Positions 43,045 to 53,029 of a stretch of 64,000 nt of DNA are shown here, piece after piece. The notes under the pieces are model-generated. The model searched no databases, was not told the origin of the DNA, and saw only the letters and a list, made by a program, of their open reading frames with translations. Numbering within the stretch: position 1 is the first letter of the stretch; every line of letters begins with the position of its first letter. The position numbers and the translations under genes were made by a program. Source of the stretch: Entoloma clypeatum (taxonomy: Eukaryota; Basidiomycota; Agaricomycetes; Agaricales; Entolomataceae); the NCBI GenBank assembly GCA_963565915.1, contig OY751486.1, positions 5,208,001-5,272,000 on the forward strand. Reading direction: 5' to 3'.

Positions 43045-43522
43045 AAACCTACATTTTACTCGTGGGAGCTCGTATGAGCATCAATGAGCCAAAACAAGTG
43101 CAAACGAGTGCATCCGAGTTGTGATCCGACGAGCCCCACGAGATTGTCCACTGACTCCCATGAGTAAAACTGTCAATTATAGAGAACACAGCTTCCACAA
43201 CTTCCTTGTCATCAGTTTTGGGTGCTATAGTGGTCAGGGCTATTGGATAGGCCACAAATACATCCCATCCGATGTACAGAATAAGGGATTACCTTTTGGA
43301 TGACTTGCAAGGGCTAAATTGTTGTGCCAATCTCGTGTGAAGCAAATCTGGTAAAATCCCCTTCACTTTCCATTTTTCATTATAAAAGACAACTCATAGA
43401 ATAAGATTTTAAAAGCTCAAAATTATTCTGTGGTCTTATACAACACCTTCACAGAGTTCTGTTCCATTGGCCATTTTGACAAGCTGACGAGGTCACAAGG
43501 TTTGTGTAGATTTGCTGATGTG

Positions 43523-44325
43523 AGGGGTAATTATAGACATTACTCTCATTGTGTTCACAAGGTTCAGACGACAATTCTCTGAGTGGTGTCGATTTAGTCC
43601 AATTCATTGCATATTAATTGGTGTGTTATCTGGTTCATTGATTACCCATAAGCTCTATATAATCCTGCTAACCTCCTCGATAAGGAGCAGCTCTCAGAAT
43701 TCAAAATTTATTCTTGAGGACCAAATCAAGCACAGACAAAGGACTCGAGAGCAAGACTGATGTATTCAGAGCCCTAGATGTAGTATCGATATATCAAACA
43801 ATTGTAACTACAGCTCGAGCATGATACACATCAGCAAACCCAGATGTTTGGTTGTAGCAATTGGTAGCAAATACTGTCATGCTGTAGTCATGTGTAGTCC
43901 TGTAACACCTTGTAGCACTGGAGCACAGGAGTGTGTTAGCTTTGTAGCAAGATATAGTGCCATATTCTACCCTAGTACCATATTATTGTAGTACTGTAGT
44001 ATTGTAATACCCTGTATTACTGTCGCACCCATTGTAAGGCACAAGTCCCAAATATCTCACGACATCACCATCTGGTTGTAGGTATATCTTGGCTAAAAAA
44101 GTGCCAAACATGGTGAAAAGAACAGTCAGTTTGGAGATTATATACTACAAATTGGGCATGTAATTAGACCACAGGTGCATCGCGCCTAACTACGCTGGCA
44201 CCTCACTAGGAATTCCGTCATCAAACTCCAGTCACGTTGCAAGTGGACTCGATCAGTGTCCCATTCACGAGCGGGCAGTTCTGGATGGCGACAAGTTGAT
44301 CGCTGGCCGTATCATCTAGACATCA
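43523..44325. other. No gene; TGTAGCA-rich repeat sequence
   Basis: Another end of the CATCAGCAAAC family lies at about 43829. Between 43850 and 44030 there are many short TGTAGCAx/TGTAGTAx repeats, a composition shared with the centre of the 46575 MITE and the 61700-61950 region. No coding frame is supported. Confidence 0.45.
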
Positions 44326-44328
44326 TGA

Positions 44329-44867
44329 TCAGCACAGGCAGGGAACATAAACACACGATGACATACAGTTGAGAGGAATTTCTTCCATTCTGCCCTGGTA
44401 TGGCGCCTTTCCCGCACTTTTGTAGAATCTCGAATGCTTTTCGTCGTAAAGATGGAGGGTTGCCAAAGTGGTCTTGTCCTGTCTAATCATGGTGAAGGCG
44501 CGGAGCATAAAGTGCTTGAGATCAGATTTGGACATATGGAATCCGGAGCTGGGGAAGTGATGGGGTTTGAGATGGTGAAAAAGCGGCAGATGACTGACAC
44601 AAGAAGCCAGTCGCATGATGCGTAGCACCTGTGAATGATCGGTAAATGGTCCTGCATTGCTTGATTAAAACCATGTTGCAGGACCAACATGTTGATGTTA
44701 TGAGTTTTGAGGCTAGTCAGCATGAAAAGGCGGAAAGCCATAGTGAATGAGGAGGTGGAGTTGAGGGAGTTGGAAGGGTTGAATAAGACAAGAAAAAGCA
44801 GACTGGATTGGCACAGCTGCGCTGAGAACATTGATCTGGCAGGAAAGTAGTTTCTGAGCAGACACAC
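44329..44867 (-). pseudogene. Unrecognised minus-strand gene fragment
   Basis: Two overlapping frames (44867-44487 and 44628-44329) give a plausible split product: MAFRLFMLTSLKTHNIN, then IMRLASCVSHLPLFHHLKP and YDEKHSRFYKSAGKAP. The second segment has even composition and looks like real protein, but I cannot name a family. Probably a decayed gene with a frameshift or intron around 44600. Confidence 0.35.
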
Positions 44868-44959
44868 ACAGCCACAACAAGAACATTGCAGGATGATCTG
44901 TAGTCATTCATATATGATGAGAACATGAACACAAATGGGGGTTTAGCACCCTTAACGCT

Positions 44960-45600
44960 CTGAGAACTCGCAATTTGGGTGGATAAAATGTTCCTGGCAT
45001 TGAGTTATTTGTAGACATACTCAGTTGTTAGTCTACCTGAGAAATAAATTAGCATTGAAAGACTCAGTATCAAAAGCAACTGGCCAAACCTGAAATGATT
45101 CGTGAACACAAGTGCAACCACGTTGCGAATGCATTTTAGGTTAGGATCAGCCTTATGAACGGTGTTTATAGATTAACTAATGGCTTACAATGCCCATCAT
45201 TCATTTGGTTTGGCCTGTTGGAGGTCGAACTGCTTACTAGTTACAAGGGTCCCGGGCGATTTTCACAATGGGTATTTGGGGCAAAGGCCGATTGCACCCA
45301 AAGTTACAAGCCATTATGCCTTCAATTGCTTCCAACAAGGGAGATAGAGGTCAGTAGCGTTAACGCTCAAATGTTCGACATTGATTTTATTTGTAGACAT
45401 AATCAGTCGTTAGTATACCTGAGCGATAAATTAGCATTGAAAGACTCAGCATCGAAAGAAACTGGCCAAACCTGTAATGATTTGTGGATACAACAACATT
45501 GTGAATGGCATTCTAGGTCAGGATCAGTCTGACAAACAGTGTTCATAGATTAACTGATGGCTTACAACTTCCAGCGGTTCTCTTGGCTCAGCCTGTTGGA
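44960..45600. repeat. Tandem duplication, ~382-bp period, two units
   Basis: TTAGCATTGAAAGACTCAG occurs at 45049 and 45431 in matching contexts (TTTGTAGACATA before, ACTGGCCAAACCTG after, and GATTAACT further on). The frame at 45155-45532 across it is a by-product. Confidence 0.75.
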
Positions 45601-45959
45601 GGTGCAACTACCAGTAGGTTACGAGGCCTTCATACCACTCCTTTTGATACCAATTTTCAGGCAGAGGGGATGTCGATTGAGGGTCCCAGGCAATCAGGCC
45701 GATTGCATCTGATTTGAGTGATGAGCCATTGTGCCTTCAATTAAATGGAGTCTCCCCCTAGCCCAGAATTCCAGAAATATCCAGTAGTGTGACGCCATCC
45801 AGGTGCAATGACCAACAGGCGACTGATGCTTCATGAAAAGCATGCTTGAAGGAGTAGAATGCAATTTGAGCGGTGAGAACAAGAGGCCACGGGGTGAAGC
45901 TCCTTTCTCCAGTAAAATGCGAGGAAAATCTGAAGGATCTAAAAATCCGAACATACCTT

Positions 45960-46985
45960 TACGCCAGAAACAGATTGAAGGCGATGTTGAAGTTAGTTAT
46001 TGTTTGTATTTGCAGCCCAACACACCCATCCCTTTCCGCACATTCGCCAACTCCAGCATTGCATTCCACCTGACACGTGATCCATTCCTCAGGTGCCTCG
46101 CAGTGGACAAGGTGTCTACAATGTTCAACATTCCCGACTTACATCCTGCGCTTTCCGCATATTGTGTTCAAGCTCTGTCTCAAGTAAACAACCTTTAATC
46201 TTGGGGCATGATGCGCTGATAATGGATATCCACTTCCGTTTTCCTCCCTCGAAGTCTGGAGGTCTGGCTCCAATTGAGGGCTTATCATTTTCCTCATGAA
46301 CCATTGCTGGCCCAAACTATCAATGCATATCCTCCATCCACAACATGGCCACTGGGACATTCCGATCCTATCCTTCTCAATGTTGATCCTCAACACATGT
46401 GGCTGTACAGTGGCATGACAGGTGCTTGTTCCTCTCCCTCTCCGCTGACACTATCACAATGATCCATGAATTCTGCAGGCCATCAAGTTGGGAAGCTTAT
46501 TTTCAGGATTGCCCCCATGTCAAATCACTCGACTCTATCTGATCGCTTTTTAACCTACATCCAATGCTTAGATACATCAGCAAATCAGACATGTGCTATG
46601 GCTGCTATGGGCACTATAGGGCACTACATTCTCAGGGATGTATGCTACAGAGCGCTATGTAGCACTCTGTAGCACATGTCTGATTTGCTGATGTATTGTT
46701 CCACAAATCAACGCTGCTCTTTCTGGCTCCCGTACCTCAAGAGGTTCTTATCTGGATCAGATGACTTCAATGTATATTGTCAAACATGCTATGCAGACGG
46801 ATGGGACACCCATTGGAGGCATTGTGCTGTTGCCCCAAGTTCGGGTGCTTGTAGACCTAATTCCATGTTTTGGAGACAAGACGGATTCATGTCTGACAAA
46901 AGCAAACAGCCTTGCCTACAGCACTGAATTCTTTCTGAACAAATATTTTGATAAAGAACTTTTTTATGCCTTAGACAATTCTTGA
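45960..46985 (+). pseudogene. Relic of a transposase-like basidiomycete protein
   Basis: Segments in order are FRTFANSSIAFHLTRDP and FNIPDLHPALSAYC (about 46040-46170), RAYHFPHEPLLAQTINAYPP with HSDPILLNVDP (46274-46410), HEFCRPSSWEAYFQDCPHV (about 46465-46525), and TPIGGIVLLPQVRVLVDL with TKANSLAYSTEFFLNKYFDK (46800-46975). I associate this run with the C-terminal region of transposase-like proteins abundant in basidiomycete genomes, possibly the DUF6830-bearing Plavaka (CACTA-type) group, from memory only. An 8-base duplication (GTCTGGAG/GTCTGG near 46254) shifts the frame, and a MITE interrupts it at 46575. Confidence 0.5.
46575..46693. mobile_element. 119-bp MITE with perfect 24-26-bp inverted ends
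   Basis: CATCAGCAAATCAGACATGT is mirrored exactly at the other end (to 46693), with TA at 46573-46574 and 46694-46695. The core consists of GCTATG/CTACA repeats. Perfect termini indicate a recent insertion, here into the transposase-like relic. Confidence 0.85.
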
Positions 46986-47073
46986 TTATTGGTAGCTCCC
47001 AATTGCAATATTTTTCCATCCAAATTGAAGTTTTTGATTCTTGATATTACTACAGTATCAAAGCTTTCACATT

Positions 47074-50000
47074 ATGTCTGACCAACTTCCATCTCAGGCC
47101 GAGTCAGATCACGTGCATGTTCAGCTTTTTGACTCCGAAGCTCTGACCAAACGTCCATCCAGTGGGAACTTGTACAATGTAAGCCATCCACACTATAGTC
47201 AAACTGAAGCTCAATGTCCCTCATTTCTAGAGTTGTCAACAATGGCTTCTGAAGATAGCAACATGTCAGATATGCACACAGAGGTATAGTACTTTTGTCA
47301 CTGTGCTGAGATACTGGCATTTACTTTGTTGATTTTCAGAGCTCCCGCTACAACTACTCCATAGATGATGCGAAATGGCTGCTACAGGAGGCAGAGAAAT
47401 GCCAACAGGAGTCACACAACATAACTTGCCATGCACAACTTCAAGTCTGGGATGCTCTCCATGCTGTCATACAAGCTACTCAGTGAGAAAATGAAGTGGA
47501 TCTCAATATGGGTCAGACTGTATATTTTTTTGAGATCATGGCTTTCCAATCAATATCTGCCAGGGAGAGCAGCACGTTCAGATTGATAGATGTGAGTTAT
47601 TTTCATCCTTTAACCTTATATAATAGAGCTAGCCCACTAGAAAACACATCTGTCTACATTCCTGGGCATGGTTTCTTCAAATTGGATCTCAACTGATCCT
47701 CTACCTCTCGTTCGCTAGTTTTCTGAATGTATTTGTTGATTTTTTTTTCACTCACTAGTAACTTTCCATTCTGTGCCGAATTTTCAAATACAAACACACA
47801 TCCCATCAGGTCTGATTGAATTGTGTGGTGAACTTCAATGTGCAAATTAGCATTAAAGTTTTGCTTTAACTGAGATCGCCTTATAAATCTGAACTGTGCT
47901 CTCAGGTCCTTTCTCCAGACTTCCAGCCCCCTAGTAACAAGCGAACAACCAGCAAAGCAGCAGGTCCACACGACATTGCCTCTAAGCAACCAAACCCAAA
48001 TGAAAACCAAGGTACATTATTTGACTATATAGTTTCTTGTTCTAACTTTCATCCTGATAGAAAATCCAACACGCCACTCCACGAGAGGAAACATAGGTCA
48101 AGGGGGGGCTATTGCCCAGCTTGAAAAGATTGGTAACAATCTTAGACTTGAGTTTGGACAGTCCTCTTGTAAACGAAAGTCGACTCTCAATATCCCGAGC
48201 AACATTCCGGACAATGCTATGGCTCCACTACAACCATCCAAACGGCAAAAGCCCTCAGAACAGGCTGCTCAGGAATGTGTCTCGACTTTTCTTATAGGTG
48301 CCGACTTAGTATCTTTCAATTCAGAGCATGCCACAGCTGACAGCACAACAGAAAGTGGTCATACATACTCAACTTCACACCAAGTTGAAATCAACAGTCC
48401 AGCCTTGCACCAGTCAGCAGGGAGCAAATACGTCCTCAGTGAATGTCACTGTCCATAGTGGCGGGGAGCAAAGCCCAAACTTACAAGTCTATAACGGTTC
48501 CTCAAGACCTCAAATTGTAACCACCGGATCATGTTTTGGTTTCAAGGAACTCAATATACAAAAGGGCATGAAGAATTTAATTGTTCAAGCCGCCAGTGGA
48601 TGCTTTTCTTTCTTAAATATTTATTTACTCAATATTTTTGATTTAATCTTAAGCTCGCCCTCTCTGTGCACCGCCTCAAAGACATAGTGAAAACAGCATG
48701 GATTAAGCTGATGATCAAGATACTGACAATCGGGACATGGTGACAAAGAGCCAAACAACGGCTACTATTCAATCTGCCCATCCAGGCCATAGGCATGTCC
48801 AAGCACTGCATCAAGACATATGTAAGTGCCCAATATCACTCCTTGTATGCCAGCAAACAGCTGAATGTCTTGACAGCCATCGACAAAGATTCTCCTGATG
48901 AGGATGAGTGTCACGCTTGTGCGGCCCTTCATGGTAGTGATACTAACTGTGAGTGTGGAAGTTTTAATAACTAATGGATGCTTTGATGCTTGTACCATAG
49001 CCCGAAATGACGAAGATGAATATGAAGAGCAACAACCAAGCGACATCTCCACAGGCAAAAACATTGATTACAATGTCCCAGACCAAGCTGATGAATATCC
49101 TTCGGATGATGGCTTGGTTGGTGGAAGTCCTGGTCCTGAGGATGGGGTCATTGGCGAGTCGGATCAGGGTGGCTGTGACAATGAGAACAATGAAGCCAGT
49201 GATGAGCCATATGAATGAGAGCCTGTGCAGACTGAAGAGGTTCATTAAATACCTCTGAACTTTGCCATCTACTGCCCTCATGTTTCCCTTATCAATATTG
49301 TTGAAAAAAACCCTTCTGTCAATGTTCTGGAAGCACATAGAAGGAAGAATTGTCCAATGTGCCCTCCGAATCCTAATACATTGCATGCTCATACTCTTGC
49401 TCACAATGCCCTATTCCAGGTTCCCAACAATGACCAGGATGCGTGTAACGGTGATATTGAACAAGATGAAGCAGAGGGCAAAAATGTCAGTGATAATGAT
49501 GAGACTCCTGCAAGAAAACGATGTGCTTCTCATCAGGCAAAGGAACCAAACCCCCAATCACTTGCTTTTTATCCACCAGGTTGGAGAAGCATTCTCACAA
49601 CAGCAAAATTACACTAGCAACACTACATCGCTATGCAGAACCCCTTTCCAGATCGTGAATACCACTTGGGTGAAGCAACGAAGATCATTGAGTATGTTGT
49701 CAAACAATATGAAGATAGAGGAGGAATTCTTGAAGATGGTGCACTTCCAATATTCATTAGTAACTAATATGGCTTATTTCTATCATGACAGATTTTCAAC
49801 AAAATCATGACATGGATGTCTTGGCAAGTCATTCTTGTCTCCACCAGGGGCCTAACTAGTACTCACTCTCCAAATTGGGTTTTTAATGAAGGAGCAACTT
49901 GGCGGGGCAAAATGAAAACTATGGTGCAACACCTGATTAAGGAACAGTGTGCCTATGGCAGTGCGTTGCAACCCAAACTTGGGGGTGGTTATAATCAAGC

Positions 50001-50140
50001 ACATGAGATTCAACTTATCGGCGACAACGTTGCAGTGCTTCTTGAAGGAGCTACTTTTCTTGAGCGCCCAGGACGCAATGCACAGGTATTATCAGCTCTT
50101 GCAATGTGTACAATACTGATAGCCTATCTATCAACAGGGG
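47074..50140 (+). CDS. Multi-exon gene with DUF6532-like C-terminal region
   Basis: Exons 47074-47283, 47340-47482, 47564-47591, 47906-48011 and 48061-48278 join in frame through GT-AG introns (56, 81, about 314 and 49 bp). They encode a Ser/Thr-rich start, NYSIDDAKWLLQEAE, and a basic STRGNIGQGGAIAQLEKIG motif. A probable exon from 48325 and an acidic exon (49006-49218) follow with less certain joints. Near 49630 PFPDREYHLGEATKIIEYV and at about 49890 TWRGKMKTMVQHLI with VAVLLEGATFL resemble the N-terminal half of DUF6532 proteins, common and uncharacterised in basidiomycetes. The rest of that domain is absent before the hAT-like element at 50323, so the gene is probably truncated. Confidence 0.55.
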
Positions 50141-50519
50141 CAAACAGATAATCTGGCGCATCCTGCACTGAAACAGTTATGCACTTGGTTCTTGTATGTA
50201 CAATGTTGCAATAGTATATATTTACTACATGTAGTTTAAAGGGGTTGTGGAAAGGAGAAAGTGAGCAAATGATGTTTTTTGTGTTTGAGGTAACTCATAA
50301 TGCACTGTTTATCATGATTTACTAGTGTTTGAGGGTTCAGTTCAGTTCGGTTTTTTGCCTCTGAGAGGAATGGACCGAGAGACTGGTCTTTCGATACCAC
50401 AAAAATGTAAAAAACCGGACCAGACCATACAGGACCGGTCCATCACACCCACAGAGGGTGGACCGAACCGGTTTTTTATTATATATTGTGTCTAAATATA
50501 TACATGCTGTATGTAATGT

Positions 50520-51175
50520 TAGTGGGCATGAGTGGGAGGGCATTGCACATGAGAAGGGGCTGTTGGGCTTGAGTTGGAGGGCGTTAGACATGAAAGGGGG
50601 GGCTGTTGGGCATGGGTCGTGGCAGCTGGGCACAAGAGGGGGCCATAGGGCTTGAAGGAAACATGTTGCGCACAAAAGGGGGGCATTGGCGCAAGTTGGA
50701 GGGCGTTAGGCAGGAAGGAAGGGCGATGCATGGGGAGGGAGGGTGTTGCACATGAGTTGGAGGTTGTAAGGCATGAAAGGATGTTGTTGGGGGCAAGAGA
50801 GGGCCGTGGGGCACAAGAAGGTGCCGTTGGGCACGCCTTGACGCTGTTGGGCATCAGAGAGGGCGATTGGGCGCTAGTAAGGGCAGGACACCGTTGGGCA
50901 TGAGTGGGAGGTCATTGGGTGTTAGAGGGAGCTGTTGGGCACGTTGGGTGTGAGTGGACATCATTGGAGCCATTTGAGGGCATTGGGTGTGAGTTGCGGT
51001 TGTTGGGCGCGAGTGGACGCTGTTGGGCATTAGAGGGAGCTGTTGGGCACATTGGGCGCGAGTGGATGCAGTTGGGCATGAGTGGGAGGTAGTTGGACAT
51101 TAGAGGGGACCGTTGGGCACTATAGGGGGTCGTTGTGCACGAGGGGTGGGCATTGGGGGGGGGGGGGGAAGTGGC
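50520..51175. repeat. 20-bp GC-rich minisatellite, second copy
   Basis: TTGGGCATGAGTGGGAGG-type units, more degenerate than at 14245-14800, end in a run of 14 G's near 51160. Confidence 0.8.
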
Positions 51176-51267
51176 TGGGTGGAGTGAAGGTGGGGGAAAA
51201 AAAGTGTGGGAACATTGGGCTGGCTGTCGACTTATGTATGGTTCGACTTTCGGCAATTGCCGAGAGT

Positions 51268-51287
51268 GCTTGGCATCAATGCCAAGC
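51268..51287. other. Conserved hairpin, compensated pair
   Basis: GCTTGGCATCAATGCCAAGC is a perfect inverted repeat with a CA loop. It differs from the hairpin at 14866-14894 by one paired substitution. Confidence 0.6.
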
Positions 51288-51949
51288 AACACGCATTGTT
51301 GAAACTCTTGCCTTCGATGCCCAATCTGTGGCACTGTAAGTCCTAAAAATAGTTTGTAACTTATGTAGAGATACTTAGAAGCTAATAGTAAGCATATAAC
51401 CAGTTAAATATATGAGCTATGTAGATAGAATTATGAAATGATGCATCAAAACAATGGCACAATGTAAATCGTGATCAACAGGGCATTATCATGGGTTTTC
51501 TCAAACACAAAAACAACATTTTCTTACTTTCTCCCTTCCACAACCACTGTAGTCTATATGTACTGTATATATACCATTGTAACATTGTATGTAAATCCAC
51601 TCAGACCATTCAAATCAAGCCCAAGGACTTAATAAGGTGAATAGAAGTAAAATAGATCGAAAATTTGACCAAAAAATTTTGTTTCAGCTTTGGATTCTCC
51701 TCATTCAGGGGACCTCACAGCACATCTGTCTTTCAAATTTGGTGCATTCATTATGGAGATATAACACTTTTACTGAAATATGCACATTTCATTATTTCTA
51801 TCTTATCTAGAGATCTAAAAATTATACAAGGTGTTTCAAAAGGTGAATACATATATATTGATGAGTTCTATCATGTTAAACTATTATTAGATTATGAGGA
51901 ACACAGGATCACCGGATCAATGTTCCTCTTGTGAACATAGTAAACAAAG

Positions 51950-52122
51950 GATGATGTAATATAGTATTTTTATCTTGATAAATGATGTGAACATTGATTG
52001 ATGCATTTTATATAAGCACAACCTGAGCCATGAATGTTTCATGGCTCAGGTTGTGCTTATATAAAATGCATCAATCAATGTTCACATCATTTATCAAGAT
52101 AAAAATACTATATTACATCATC
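51950..52122. repeat. Perfect palindrome, 85-bp arms, 3-nt spacer
   Basis: Arms 51950-52034 and 52038-52122 are exact reverse complements, separated only by TGT. The right arm ends at the first base before the LTR of Gypsy copy 3. There is no coding content. A palindrome this perfect is either very new or kept identical by conversion, or is an assembly or cloning artefact. Confidence 0.9.
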
Positions 52123-52490
52123 TGTTATGCTTAACAAACCGTTCCAAGGTTCGGGCAGAGTATGCAGGAAAGTGGAAAGGCAAAGAGCAAAGTGATTGCT
52201 AAATCTAAGGAATGTAGCTATGGTACATGGGGTTTATATAGTACTGGCTACGAGCGGTAGCGAGTGAGTCAGTAGCTGTGGAAGGCAGTGCGGATGAGTC
52301 AGTAACTGCGGAAAGGCAGTGCAAAGTGAGTCAGACGACTGCGGAGTGCGAGTCAGCACGGGAGCGAAGTATACTAAAGGAGAATGGTAGAGTAAAGGTA
52401 AATGAATAAGCGGTCCGATGAGTCAAAGAAATAACGAAGGTACAATGCAAGGGAAAAGTGCGTAACATACAAACCGGTAAGTCCATAACA
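52123..52490 (-). repeat. 3' LTR of Gypsy copy 3, divergent subtype
   Basis: Shares both ends, the priming segment TTGCTAAATCT (about 52195) and the TATA region with the other LTRs. The middle and inner end differ (for example GGTAAATGAATAAGCGG), so it is a different LTR variant from the solo LTR at 58312. Confidence 0.88.
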
Positions 52491-52524
52491 TGTTCCCCTC
52501 CTCAAGCTCTGTGTCCTCACAGAG

Positions 52525-52896
52525 TCATTGTCCCCATCCCTCGTTGTTGCCGGGATCGGACCAGTTCGGACTTTGCTTGAGGCTCCAATCATATATCAAC
52601 TCCTCGTTGATGGCTATGGCGAGTTCGAGGCCTTTGATAGCCAGCCGAATACGTCGATTCTCGATCACGAGAGTGCTGGTGTAGTTTCCGAGAATTTGTT
52701 TTTCCTCGGGACTCGGGGCGACTGGTAGGTTGGACAGCGAGTGGAGCCGGATATGCATCTGGCAATGGAGGAGGTCGGCAAGGGAAGTTTCGAGAGCGTG
52801 GATTTGGTCTCTCATGGAGAGTGCCTCATTCATGAGGGCGGCAATGGCGGGGTTGATGTCGGTGGTGGAGGTGGAGGTGACAATGGTGTTTGACAT
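52525..52896 (-). CDS. Accessory ORF3, intact (123 aa), Gypsy copy 3
   Basis: ATG at 52896, stop at 52525, same length and layout as 21967-22338: Ser/Thr-rich start, helices LMNEALSMRDQIHALETSL and ENRRIRLAIKGLELA, end NWSDPGNNEGWGQ. The frame is also open upstream to 53067 through a basic segment that overlaps the pol end. Intactness in a copy whose integrase is broken suggests late selection or chance. Confidence 0.75.
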   Translation of the reverse strand: MSNTIVTSTSTTDINPAIAALMNEALSMRDQIHALETSLADLLHCQMHIRLHSLSNLPVAPSPEEKQILGNYTSTLVIENRRIRLAIKGLELAIAINEELIYDWSLKQSPNWSDPGNNEGWGQ

Positions 52897-53029
52897 GGCG
52901 GTGAGGATGGTTGAGAGATAAAGGAAGAATGGGGTGGCTATATTGGGCAGGGAGAAGACTAGAGCGGGGAACTCGGTGTGTGGTTGACTGATGAGGTCGA
53001 TACTGTCATGGGTTTTGAGAACTCGTCTT

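Larger units (their letters stand above)
37252..43520. mobile_element. CATCAGCAAAYC-family MITE hosting the Copia element
   Basis: TATCAGCAAACC at 37252 and its inverted partner CATCAGCAAATCTACA at 43505-43520 bracket the Copia element. Without the Copia element and one AAACC duplication the MITE is about 480 bp. Flanks read TG on both sides where the perfect relative at 46575 has TA. This shows Copia nested in an older MITE. Confidence 0.6.
50323..51905. mobile_element. Truncated relative of the 13969 hAT-like element
   Basis: The left end TAGTGTTTGAGGGTTCAGTTC matches the first element, followed by the same subterminal GGACCGGT motifs, 20-bp minisatellite, hairpin and AT-rich body. Homology stops at about 51905, equivalent to about 15500 in the first copy. 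The tRNA-like segment and right end are therefore missing, and no target duplication can be tested. Confidence 0.8.

Noticed and set aside
45155..45532. 125-codon plus-strand frame
   Set aside because: It spans the second unit of a 382-bp tandem duplication and is not preserved in the first unit.
51950..52122. Transcription terminator or microRNA precursor
   Set aside because: Arms of 85 perfect base pairs with a 3-base loop are far from either; a structural DNA event is more likely.
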